Origin: Siphlonurus alternatus
Taxonomy: Eukaryota > Arthropoda > Insecta > Ephemeroptera > Siphlonuridae
Length of the DNA stretch: 64,000 bases
Reading direction: 5' to 3'
Assembly (NCBI GenBank): GCA_949825025.1
Contig: OX463785.1
Location: forward strand, 21,453,971 to 21,517,970
Shown one piece after another: positions 13,595-24,695 of this stretch; position 1 is the first letter of the stretch; each line of letters opens with the position of its first letter. A program made the translations under genes and the position numbers. A model generated the notes under the pieces. That model saw nothing but the letters and a program-made list of their open reading frames with translations, did not search any database and was not told the origin of the DNA.

Positions 13595-14168
13595 CAGGCG
13601 CGGATCCAGGGAGGAGGCTGGGGGGGCTACAGCCCCTCCCTCCCTCCCTCCCTCCCTCCCTCCCTCCCTCCCTCCCTCCCTCCCTCCCTCCCTCCCTCCC
13701 TCCCTCCCTCCCTCCCTCCCTCCCTCCCTCCCTCCCTCCCTCCCTCCCTCCCTCCCTCCCTCCCTCCCTCCCTCCCTCCCTCCCTCCCTCCCTCCCTCCC
13801 TCCCTCCCTCCCTCCCTCCCTCCCTCCCTCCCTCCCTCCCTCCCTCCCTCCCTCCCTCCCTCCCTCCCTCCCTCCCTCCCTCCCTCCCTCCCTCCCTCCC
13901 TCCCTCCCTCCCTCCCTCCCTCCCTCCCTCCCTCCCTCCCTCCCTCCCTCCCTCCCTCCCTCCCTCCCTCCCTCCCTCCCTCCCTCCCTCCCTCCCTCCC
14001 TCCCTCCCTCCCTCCCTCCCTCCCTCCCTCCCTCCCTCCCTCCCTCCCTCCGAAATTTTGAATTTAACATGGGCAATATATACATTTCTCCCACTCAATT
14101 TTTTTTTTTAACATTGGCCTTATGGAGGCAGCCCCTCCCGAATTTTTTTTCTGGATCCACGTCGCCTG
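13595..14168. mobile_element. Non-autonomous hAT element with 8-bp target duplication
   Basis: The left end CAGGCGCGGATCCA and the right end TGGATCCACGTCGCCTG are imperfect inverted repeats. They are flanked by identical 8-bp copies of AGTGAGGC at 13587-13594 and 14169-14176. An 8-bp duplication and CAGG-type ends are hallmarks of the hAT superfamily. There is no transposase. Most of its length is a CCCT microsatellite. Related copies lie at 21671-21830, 50305-50440 and, degraded, at 3823-3975. Confidence 0.88.
13633..14051. repeat. (CCCT)n microsatellite
   Basis: About 419 bp of CCCT repeats (roughly 104 units) with no interruption that I can see. It sits in the C-rich slot that related hAT elements fill with a short C run. 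The open frames it creates on both strands (Pro-Ser-Leu-Pro and Arg-Glu-Gly-Gly repeats) are artefacts of a 4-bp repeat, not genes. The G-rich strand (GGGA)n could form G-quadruplexes and the C-rich strand i-motifs. Confidence 0.95.
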
Positions 14169-14176
14169 AGTGAGGC

Positions 14177-16607
14177 AGGAGTAAAGTTCGTACTGACCAG
14201 AGATGTTTCTTCCGAAAATTGAAGTACAAAAAAATGTTGATCCTTCCAGTTTTTGCAGTGATATGATTTATAATTCCTCAGCTTTTGTCTCACGAGGTTA
14301 ACAATACAGATGAGAATAACTCTAATCCAGTTTTTATAACAAATACTTTGTCTATACTAAAGACAATAGCTTACGAAATGGTAAAAAGTTTAAATAAAAA
14401 AATTACATTCCTTACTTAAAATACAAATTTGTGAACTTTTTTAATTAAAATAAAGTAACTGAAGTTTGTACTTTTTTAACATTGAAATTAAAATAAAATA
14501 CAATTATTGAATTTTAGTTAAATTAGTTCTGTTTGAAATTAAATTTGAATATATTTTTAATTTTAAAAATATTGTATCTGACTTTTAACATTTACAAAAA
14601 GGTAGTAAAAGTTGTCATTTTAAGTAATTTATCTGTAATTATTTGTTATAATAATAATGAATGAAGCATCAAAATTTGTAATGGTTGAAACTCAATTCGA
14701 ATTCTTCTGCGCCGCGAGCAGGAATTGCTATAAAAAAATACGTATTTTGCTTAATGTACTTCATAAAGCACATGCATAATAATAAAACAATATAAAGCCT
14801 CATTTGTATCTGTATAATAATGTAATTAGGATTGGTTGGTATTTTGGGGCAATTGACACATTCTGGTCATGTCTGCCCCCAAATTGTAAATAGGAGAAAT
14901 CTAAGAATTATGCAGACTATGTAATCTCTGTTCAGTACAATTGAAATGCAAATTGCACCAAATTGACAGAATCTGCAATGAATTCAGCTGCACAATAATT
15001 GTAATTGCTGCATAAAAAAGCGATGGTTACGAAAATTTTTGATGGACAAAAAGCTTAAAATAGTTTTTAAAGCTTGCTGATTCATTCATCAGGATTATTT
15101 TATGAGTCAAATTCAAGAAATACTTACCTATGACTAACAATTGAATGAGGAAATTTCAGTTTACTATGATGACATCAATCAGATGAATCATTTTACGTTG
15201 ATGAATGAAATTGTTACATTACAGCGTATTGCAACACACCTGTCATATTTAATGGTTTGTACAACAGGATGGTGATTGTTTTGACACTGTTTTTTTTATC
15301 ATTATTACTTCATGCTTTTATTCGCGATCTCATTTGAAATTATATTAATAAAATCTGGACAAAACTAATTAATTTTTAAAACTAATTGAAGTTGTATACT
15401 TCATATATACGTTAATTTATGATTAAATGTTTATTTTGCGATGTTGTACTTAATTTTGCAATCTTGAAAGCATTTAAAATTATAAAATATTTTATTACAT
15501 TATTCATTATATTTAGTGGATAACATGTTACCGATGAATTTGCAAAGATCATTACAAATTCTTGTTTATCAATAACAATACTGGGACCATTGCACAATTT
15601 AAATTATATTTTATTTTTAAATTGAATCTAAATTATACTGATAAAAATATATTTACCTAAAATATTATAATATTTATACGAATTAATAATTTTGTTAATT
15701 TATAAAATTAATGTATTTTTTTTTTTTTTTTTTTTTTTAAATTGTGATTATTTTTTCAAATTCTATTTTTTAAATAATATCTATTATTATATTTTATTAG
15801 AACATTGTAACATAATTTTGCAATTTTTGCATGTTTGAAAATAATTATCATAATTATACAAAACAAGATTTCTTAACCAGTATAAAAAATGATCAAGATA
15901 ATTAATTTATACATTGACATTGTATTAGTTTTAAATGTAAGGGAGTTTAGAATCATTTCTAGTATTATATCACATGTTAAATGTAGGAGATTTTTTATAA
16001 ACTTATTCTAAAAAAAGTATTACAATTAAACTTACAATACATATTTCATATTTAATTGGACACACCTTTTATAATAATTGTATTAATTGCTGTTACATGA
16101 GTGCATGTAAATTTTATAATGACATGGATTTTGCAACTTTAAAATAATAACTGTTAATGTCCATCCCTATAGATGGATCTCCCATACACATAAAAGTCCA
16201 CATTTATATATCCATAACATGACGCTATATTCCTTGCGGGGTAAGCAAGCAGCATTATTACCTCATTCATCGATTTTTATCTGCTTTTTATAAGATTTTA
16301 TTTTAAGTATTGAGGCTTAATAGACCCTCGTACCGAGGACATGATGCTAATGTCTTGCCCTACCGACGAGACTTTGGGATTAATTTAGCAGCTGACCCAC
16401 AGAGACAATGTACCAATTTCCTTGAGCCAGGATTCCTGCTGCTGCAGGAACTGCCTCAAAGGCCGGGTCAGCGTGGCCCTTGTTCCCCACTATATAGCAA
16501 ATTGCTGTGCTCCGATTACACTTTTCAACAATTTTTTTAAATATACAATTAGAACTGACATTTTTCATTTCTTATGATTATATTTTAACCTTTCCTTATC
16601 GTTTCAG
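14177..16607 (+). other. Non-coding sequence upstream of hedgehog exon 2 (intron 1)
   Basis: The region holds a copy of the GGGGCAAT short repeat (14826-14882) and a less AT-rich island at about 16310-16510 that I could not classify. The polypyrimidine tract and TTTCAG acceptor of hedgehog exon 2 end at 16607. Confidence 0.6.
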
Positions 16608-16869
16608 CGCTGTAAAGAGAAGCTCAACACGCTCGCGATCTCGGTGATGAACCAGTGGCCTGGGGTCAAGCTGAGGGTCACAGAAGGATGGGACGAGGAG
16701 GGCTTCCACGCCATCGACTCTCTGCACTACGAGGGACGAGCCGTGGACGTGACCACGTCAGACAGGGATCGTGCCAAGCTCGGTATGCTGGCCAGACTCG
16801 CGGTCGAGGCGGGCTTCGACTGGGTCTACTACGAGTCCAGGTCTCACATTCATTGCTCCGTCAAGTCAG
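16608..16869 (+). CDS. hedgehog exon 2 (signalling domain core)
   Basis: It encodes 87 codons plus one base and starts directly after TTTCAG. It holds the zinc-site and fold residues of the ligand: His in [10 protein letters not shown], Asp in VDVTTSDRD, Glu in YYES and His in HIHCS. It has no frameshift and no missing key residue. A sampled 60-bp line (16681-16740) is 37/60 G+C, far above the surrounding introns. Confidence 0.97.
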
Positions 16870-19800
16870 GTGCGTTATTTTACCTTGATACCAAAATACA
16901 ATATTTTTTCTTTTATATTATAAGCATGAAAAACTGATTATGTGATCATTCAAATCAATAAGTGTGACCCTAAATACAATATCGCGTCCCCCATGCAAGT
17001 CTCAAATTCATTACTGAAGATTAACCATACATTACAATCGCTAGTTATATTATTTACTATATTATGTATTTTGATTTATTTTTATGTATATACTAACCAA
17101 ACTCCCTGAATTGAGACTAGGGCAAGCTACTACTTACGATGTCATTATTTTGAATGTTGCACTCAATAATTTTACTGACATTTTATTTATAATTATTTAA
17201 AAAAAAAAAAACTTTTAATAAAATGATTTATTTGTTGCATATATATTCAAATCCGTTTTCAAAACACAAAATCATTGAATTTTAGTAAAAAATTGACAAA
17301 TATAAAAAATAAAATTTTATTTATATTTATAGGTTTCTTTATTTTACATGAGCATACAAAAAATTATGAAATTGATAAAAATAAGAAACATTAATTTAAT
17401 TACATTTTTATTACTGCAATTATGTTTTCATCGAAATTTTTACTTTCTTAAAAGAATAAAAATTTTAAAAATTAAGTTCAAAAACTAATTTCAAAGTTAT
17501 CAAGTATTATATGCAATATATCTGTAATGCATGAAGAAAAAATTATAATTATTCAATTTATTTCAATAGCATCAATTTTTTCGTCACTGGTTCAAAGAAG
17601 CAAATAAAGTAAACAAAATGTCTCTCAGACTGTTAGTTGCTAGACTACAAGGAAAAATGACGAGGGTCTATTTCAAGGTTTACTTTTTTTTCTTATCTGC
17701 ACTTACTAGAGCAAATATCGTACTTGTAAATCTAACAGCTGAATTCTTAGAATCTTCACATCTGCTGCGTATATACAGTATTTGCATTTCTAGATTGTCG
17801 TATTTGGCAAGCTTTCCTTCGCATAAACTAATAGAGAGCTGATTTTGCGGTGTTCCCAAGGTCCTATCTAAACCTATTTAAAGAAAAAACTCGAAATGGC
17901 TTTTTTGGCATAAAATAATTTTTTGGAGTAAAATAAAAAAATAAATTCTTCATTCATCATCAGAAAACCCTTAAATGATGGGTAGGAGATGGTTTCAAAT
18001 CGATTGCTTTAAAAATAGTTATCGAGAAAAAATTAAAACAAAAAAATAACATGAAAGCTTATGGAGAAAATTTTACCACCTTAGACACTTGAAGTTTCTA
18101 TATGACTTCGTAACAATAATTGGAATTTATAATATAAATACACTTCTGGACATCACGAACTTTACCCCTGATTTGTTTGGGGACGTTATCACACAATTAT
18201 ATAAGCGTGGTGAGTTCAAAATTTTTATGGCTGGACCAGAGGGCTCTTCTTACGTCCCCCAAAATTTCAAATCTGCATATTTCTTTTAATTGTAACGCCA
18301 GCAAATGAGACAGGGCTAAAATTCATGCCTGATTGGCCATACCGTTCCAGCTCCAAGAGACAAAGATATGCAAATTTAAAATTTTGAGGTCCCTAATTAG
18401 CTGTATTTATAAAGCTTCCATTCTGCATACATGAGCGACAGTATCAAAAACAAATTATAGAATTAACTTTTAAGCTGTCCCTTAACGTAATAAGCTAGTA
18501 TAATAGCATTGTAAGAAAGTTAAAGTTTGAAAAGAACATTTCAATATACATATCTATTCATTTTAGAACTAATCGTTCTGAATTATGTTTAACAGTGTTT
18601 TTTAAAAAAAAAACAAGCTAAAATAAGGTTTGATAATGATTAAATTAAATCCATATTAATTAATTCAGTCTTAATTTGGATTTATTTCCTTTTTTTTTAC
18701 GTTCGAACTATTTTTAAATTTAAATCTTTCAGAACAATATTGGATTCACTAATATATTTAAGTGGTCCAATAAAAATTCCTTAAAAGTGAACAATATTTA
18801 TCAAAAAAATCAAAACGATCAAATATTTAATAAAATGCTTCTAGCATTATAAATACAAATGAATCTAAATTAAACCAAATTCCTTATCTATATTAACATT
18901 TCCATACTTCTTTATATATAAAAAAAAATTATAATTATTTAAATTTTTCGCGGTAAAAAAATATTATATTATTCAAGTTTACCTGTATATAAATATGAAA
19001 GAGACCGCCTAGGTTGTAGCTCTTGGGTTAAATTGCCATCATTATATCCCATTAGCCATGAAGCTAGATTGTAAAGTAGGTCTGTTTATAGCTAGTTGTG
19101 CGATGCTGTCGGGCCGGCAACCTGCTTATAAAACACGCAAAGAAGATTCCTAAGGGTTATGGACTAAGCATATACCTAATAACCACGCAATATTGACGTG
19201 AGAGAATTCATGTGTGGTAATATATTTAACTTATAACAAGATTATAATTTATATTTTATATTTGAAATAATTAAATAATTTTTTTTATTTTATTCAATTT
19301 TTTATTATGTTTTTTAAATTTGTTTATTTAAAAAAAATATACGACACTTTACATAAACATAGACTATATTACAATACACCACAAGAGTTTGGAGATTTTT
19401 TTATAATTGGTAAATTATATAAATATAAAGTTATAAAAAGTATAAATAATTAATACTGTCTTCTCTTCATAGAAGATAAAATGTATACAGAATACAATCA
19501 AGACTGTGCCACTGCCTTTTGCTTTCATGCTTCTGAAGTGTACTATTGACAAATAATTGAAATAATAAAAATTATAATACAAACAAATTACAAAATGCCA
19601 TTACAAAACAAGACATTATTTGTATTTTTTTGATCAATGTTGTGTTATTAATAAATTCCAAATCAGGGGAAAGCAATCTCCATTCTTACGTCCATCTATT
19701 ATAACTGAGGAAACCATGGAAAAATCAATTGATTTACTAATTTATAATCGTGAATTACAAAATTACTTTATACCATTAAAATGGTACTCCAGTTATTAAG

Positions 19801-22800
19801 CAAAACAAAAATTTTTTTTTTTTTTTCCGATACTTAGAAGATTACCATTAAAAAATTACTGCAAAACGAAAAATCTAAACAATTCCACTTCACTTATTTT
19901 TAGTTTTCATTACCCTAAAAGTCATGTGATAGAAAAACTAATGAAAATACGACAATCTAAAATTTATATTAGACCTTAAAAAATATAAGAAAAATTCCAG
20001 TAAAAAAATTGCTACTTTGTGATCCATTTATTCATTAAAATAAATGATCTCATTTTATCCATTAAATGTTAAACATTCACCTATAAAAATCAACATAATA
20101 TACCTTAAATTTTATTACTTTATATGTGTTACATTTAATTAATAACATTGACATTTAATAGTGTGACAAACTCACACTTCATGTCCACATAAAAATCATT
20201 TTAAACGACTGTGGCGGTGCTAAGAATACTGTTGTAGGTTGGTTACTTTTTTGATCTTCTCTTTTGGAGGTCCACTTGAACGTGATGAACGTAGTGAGAT
20301 AGGATCTAACCAACAAGACGGTCAAAATATATATAATAGAAAAACCACCGTCTAGCTAGCAGCTATCTTAAACGTTTAGAGGCATTTTATAACCTTACCG
20401 CTTTTTTTTTACTTTTATAAGTAGCAATGAATAGTATATAAAAATTATTTAAAAAAATTTATTATAGTTTTAATATGTAATAAATTATATTGATAAATTG
20501 TTATTGACTTATTCTGTATATATTTTTAATTGATTTTATTTTAATTGTATATCATAATGTTTGAAAATTTTGTCATAGGCTTGAGGGTGACACCCACACA
20601 ATGCTAAGGCTACTTGTAACCCATACGAGTAAATTGACTATTGAGTAAAAGATACATTATAATACACAACACTATGCCAAAGTTAAAAATAAAAGAGCAG
20701 ACGATATGAAAATATGGAATTTTTTAAAGAAAACGAGAACGTTGATTTGTCCATGCAGGATTTGTATTTGTAAATTTGTGTACTATATAAAATTCAAGAT
20801 ATTTTTTAAAATCTACGGTATAAATTTAAATGAAATTAAAAATATTTTATTTATAAATATTATATTTTTTTAATATTAATTTGTATTTATTTTAAATTTT
20901 GTCAATTATTATATAAATTATATTATTATAAATTATTATTAATTAATATTTATAAAAATATTATGAATATATATTATATATTATTATTATTAATCATCGA
21001 AATTAGGAATATACGTTACAATTTCAATATGTCTATGAAATCATCTCAATGGGAGTTAAATCTTAATAATATGCAATATGCATTCTCCTAATATATCCTG
21101 TGACTTCCTGTCCAGTATATGACAATTGTCAATTTGCATTAAATAGTTATTCCACCTGTATTACACGATACAATTTTGCATACAATTTTTCCTTGCAAGA
21201 AAATTTCATCTCCATACAAACAAATGGAGTTCAAGTTTTCTTGAAAGGAAAAATTGTATGCAATAATCAGAAAAATTGTATCGTGTAATACCGGCTTCAG
21301 TTAATATATGTTTTTTTTTTTTTAACCCTTTGATTCAACACTCAGTGAGTGCTAAAATTTTCCCAGATGGGTTGTTACCCCGTTTCTTCACTAGTCACCT
21401 TTATAATTATTTTATGTCAGAATCTAATAGGTGGGTAGTTTTATTGATAAAAATTGCACGAGATGGTATTATAACCCACCTCGACCACCCTGGACTACAC
21501 CACTAATCAACACCCTCAAAATCGAGAGGAAATGCACTATTACGTCAGTCATGCAATGTCTTTCCATATGCTTACGTGTTAAATATTTATTACATGACTG
21601 TGGCGTCACAGCTTTTTGCAGCACGATTTTAAGCGTTTTAATATACATATAATATATACCGAACACGAGGCAAGCGCGGATCCAAGACCAAATTTCGAGA
21701 AGGGCTGTCTCCATAAGGTCAATGTTAAAAAGAATTGAAGTGGGAAATATGTTATATGTTGGCCATGTTAAATTCAAGATTTTTGGGATCGAGGCTGCAC
21801 CCCCCCCCCCCTTTCCTGAATCCACACCTGACAAGAGGTTCTCTATCCAAATCGTTAGTAATAAAATGGGAGTTGTGTAATTTTAAACTGGGTTAAATAA
21901 ATTTAATGCAGAAAATCTGCATGTATATACAATTAAAATTGTTCAAAATGACAATAACTCATAGAATTAAATTTATATCAATAATATTGCCAAGTCACTT
22001 AGATAATCTTTAGATATAATAAGTAAGGTTACACGATATTAGTAGGTATGTTAAGATAGGATCAGTATGGTGGCACTATGCTGGGAGAGACAAATAATAG
22101 ATGTTGAACGTTTGCTTTTCCACGGGCGGTCTGAGTACACACACCTAAGTTTATCTTGCCTAATGTAGACAAACTATAGTGGTAATGTATTAAAACTTTT
22201 TACCATGTTGCCATATTTATTTTATAATATTATCAATTGTAGATGTATAAAATATATAGTGGTAAATGGTACGTAATATATTATTCAACAGGTTGTGTTT
22301 TTGTAAAATAAATCCCAAAATATTACATATTCCCACTGAAATATATACTAATTATATTTAGATTATACCCTAAATGCAGGGCTTATTTTCATAAATTGAA
22401 GTATATTACACATTTTTTTTTATAATGATTTTTTAACTATGCATATTACTGTTGTTAAGGCTCGCAATAGGATGTATTTTTCATGCCTCCTGTATTCATG
22501 TACTGTACTTTTAAAATTTTCAGTATATATTTCTGCTACTATATTTCATAATGAAAATGTAATAAAATCATACTCAATGATAATTACACAAATGAAATCT
22601 CCTATGTGAAATATTATATTATCATTAAGATAGTAAGGGGGTTCCATAGAGATAACGAATTATTTAATTTATTATATATATGATATTTTTTTCTGAATAA
22701 TTTTCCATATACTATAACGGTATTATTACATCCACATGGTTAGCATATTGTATTAAATTTTAGAGTATTACGTTACATTACGTACAGAATTAATTGAAGC

Positions 22801-24086
22801 AGAGTTAATAAATATAGTACAATTTACATACTTTGATTAAAACATTTTACTTTATTTAGATTGAAAGGATGAAAATATTTAACTTTTTGCAATCATAAAC
22901 CATAAGTTTGTAAACTAATGAAATATCTATATTAAAAAAATACAAAAATATAGCGCAAAAAGAGTTAAATAGTTAAAAAATTTATGAAAGAATTATTTTA
23001 TTAATTTTATTGACAAATTTTGTAGTTACCAAATAAAAATACACTAAATTTTTGAAATAATTTTTAATAATTATTGAATTATAATTCTACAAATATTTAA
23101 TCATAATACGAAATTCTAGATGTTAATACTTTTATATTTAGAATTTAAAATAATAATGTTAATAAAATGGTTAATTAACATATATAAATGAAGTGTTTTT
23201 TATATTTATTGCGATCATATTCTGATCAGTTTATAAAATATTTCGGAAAAAAATTCTCTGTGTCATGCATATTTTGCAATACATTGATGAGTTTTAATTT
23301 TTGTAATAATAATGTTATTTTTATATTATTTTAAAGCAAAATATTAATTTAATATTTTTTGTTACAGAATCTTCCCAAGCTGCCAAATCAGGAGGATGTT
23401 TTACTGGAAATAGTAAAGTGCTTACATCTAGTGGTGAAAATAAGAAACTATCAGAAATAAAAATTGGTGACGAAATTTTAACAATTAATCCTACAAGTGG
23501 ATTACCTCAATTTAGTGAAGTTTTATTGTTCCTTGATAGAAATCCTAATGAAAGAAGAACTTTTATGCAAATTAAAACATTAACAGGTAGACAATTAACT
23601 GTTACACCTTCACATTTATTACTTGTTGAACAAGATAATGGTGAAATTAAAACAATATTTGCTGGTAAAATTAAAGAAGGACAAAAATTATTAGTACTTC
23701 CACATAATTATGATACTGTTATATGGGATTTTGTAATACAAGTTGATGTTAAAATAGAAAAAGGTGTATATGCACCTCTTACTTCAACAGGAACAATTAT
23801 AGTAGATGATGTAGCAGTGTCATGTTATGCTATAGTTAATAGCCATATTTTGGCACATATTGTATTTTCACCAGTGAGGCTAGTTAATAATTTGAGACAT
23901 TCTGCTTTATCATTTTGGCATGGAATGAGACTGATTGATAATAATGATAATTCTATAATAAAACAGACTGTAAAAAAATCATATTATGATGATGAAAAAC
24001 CACCTATTGGTATACATTGGTATGCTAAATTACTTTATTCATTTGCAAGAATTACATTACCATCTTTTTTACTATATAATGACTGA
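16608..24086 (+). CDS. hedgehog morphogen precursor, exons 2 and 3 (5' partial)
   Basis: Join of 16608-16869 and 23368-24086: 981 nt, 326 residues plus a TGA stop. Hedgehog is a secreted signal. Its C-terminal Hint domain cuts the precursor and attaches cholesterol to the N-terminal ligand. Exon 2 starts in phase 0 and ends in phase 1; exon 3 resumes with AA, restoring a Glu codon. Together they give the conserved run from [17 protein letters not shown] through HYEGRAVD to [20 protein letters not shown]. The donor is GTGCGT and the acceptor TTACAG. Both intron positions match those of hedgehog genes in general. The signal peptide and first part of the ligand (exon 1) were not found. Exon 2 is G+C-rich and exon 3 very AT-rich. 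The 6.5 kb intron 2 is full of repeats. Confidence 0.97.
18228..18412. repeat. Dispersed foldback, unoccupied relative of 13515-14230
   Basis: The left arm CCCCCAAAATTTCAAATCTG pairs loosely with the right arm near CAAATTTAAAATTTTGAGG. The middle matches the flanks of the hAT insertion at 13595-14168 and shows what that site looked like before insertion. Confidence 0.65.
19670..19725 (-). mobile_element. Fragment of the 5S-headed SINE tail
   Basis: AACTGAGGAAACCATGGAAA at 19703-19722 is the reverse complement of the conserved SINE tail phrase found at 30215-30245 and 31738-31770, and matches the same-strand phrase at 60260-60285. Only this fragment remains. Confidence 0.5.
21158..21291. mobile_element. 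Foldback element with GTATTACACGATACAATTTT ends, copy 1
   Basis: A 134-bp palindrome. GTATTACACGATACAATTTT at the left is mirrored by AAAATTGTATCGTGTAATAC at the right, and CATACAATTTTTCCTT by AAGGAAAAATTGTATG. The centre is ATCTCCATACAAACAAATGGA. A diverged copy lies at 24570-24695. Confidence 0.78.
21671..21830. mobile_element. Non-autonomous hAT element
   Basis: A 160-bp element with ends CAAGCGCGGATCCA and TGAATCCACACCTG. It is flanked by ACACGAGG (21663-21670) and ACAAGAGG (21831-21838), an 8-bp duplication with one mismatch. It carries TCCATAAGGTCAATGTTAAA and a 12-bp C run, in the order expected for the opposite orientation of the 13595-14168 element. Confidence 0.8.
23368..24086 (+). 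CDS. hedgehog exon 3 (Hint autoprocessing and sterol-recognition region)
   Basis: It encodes the self-cleaving C-terminal part. The scissile Gly-Cys is in SGGCF, the catalytic Thr and His are in TPSHLLLV, and a conserved Cys is in [13 protein letters not shown]. The end holds [12 protein letters not shown], then LPSFLLYND and the stop, as in other hedgehog C-termini. All expected catalytic residues are present, so autoprocessing should work. Codons are strongly AT-biased: 14/60 G+C at 23641-23700, against about 62% in exon 2. The protein is intact, so this is a composition change rather than decay. Confidence 0.97.
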
Positions 24087-24307
24087 TATTATTGAATTTT
24101 TTGTTGTATTATTTTAATATATACATTATCATGGTATTTGGATGTTTACTTCGTGGTAATATTTTCATCTAAACAATTTTATTTTGCACAATAATATTTT
24201 CAAATGTCATTTGATAACTTGTATGGATATTTTTAATAATGATTCATAGAGGACCCCAAGTTGTGTGTGATTTTTTTAAAAGGTTTTTGACACCCTCAAA
24301 CACATGT

Positions 24308-24441
24308 ATAGTCATCGCCTTGGAGAATTATCCTTTGCAGACTTATTAATCACCAATGCCCCATAAAAATAACACAGGACATGGTGATTAATAAGGTTGC
24401 AAATGGGAAATTTTCCAAAGCAACGAATGTGCTATGACTTA
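24308..24441. mobile_element. Old foldback element downstream of hedgehog
   Basis: The left arm (ATAGTCATCGCCTT ... TTATTAATCACC) and right arm (GGTGATTAATAA ... GCTATGACTT) are diverged inverted repeats around CAATGCCCCATAAAAA. A similar half-arm occurs at about 27665-27705. It has no coding capacity. Confidence 0.6.
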
Positions 24442-24569
24442 GTGTTTGATCCCTATTTGTTTTTCATTCCAAAATTTTACAAGAACATGGATGGCGTCAT
24501 AGCATATTTTCCTGTATGATTTTTTAAGGGTGTTAATATCTTTAAAAAATAATTAAAAGTTTATAGCCT

Positions 24570-24695
24570 GTATTATATGACAAATTTTTCATTAGAAGAA
24601 AATGTTATCTCCATACAAACAAATAGAGATAAACTTTTCTTGTAAGGACAAATTTTTGCAATATAAATTTATAGAAAAATTTCATCGTGTAATAT
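24570..24695. mobile_element. Foldback element, copy 2 of the 21158-21291 family
   Basis: It shares GTATTA...GAC at the left, ATCTCCATACAAACAAAT in the centre, TTTTCTTGTAAGGA in the right arm and TCGTGTAATAT at the right end. More diverged than copy 1. Confidence 0.65.

Larger units (their letters stand above)
13515..14230. repeat. Older repeat split by a hAT insertion
   Basis: The flanks 13515-13594 and 14177-14205, read together without the insert, align with 18228-18345. Shared blocks include GCTCTTCTTAC, CAAATCTGCAT, AGCAARTGAG and GGxxTAAAxTTC. The continuation to 14230 is weaker. This is therefore an occupied copy of a dispersed repeat whose unoccupied relative is in the same window. 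Confidence 0.65.
16870..23367 (+). other. hedgehog intron 2
   Basis: A 6.5 kb intron with a GTGCGT donor and a TTACAG acceptor. It holds a dispersed foldback (18228-18412), a SINE tail fragment (19670-19725), a small foldback (21158-21291) and a hAT element (21671-21830). No other exon was found. Confidence 0.85.

Noticed and set aside
13350..14111. Long open frames with Pro-Ser-Leu-Pro (plus strand) and Arg-Glu-Gly-Gly (minus strand) repeats
   Set aside because: A CCCT tetranucleotide array is stop-free in all six frames. The frames are a by-product of the microsatellite inside a hAT element.
16310..16568. Open frames on both strands before hedgehog exon 2 as candidates for hedgehog exon 1
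   Set aside because: Neither contains the expected CGPGRG, LTPLAYKQ-like or DRLMTQ-like sequence, and no donor lies in phase 0 with exon 2.
21469..21834. 121-codon minus-strand open frame
   Set aside because: It overlaps a hAT element with proven target duplication and shows no protein family signal.
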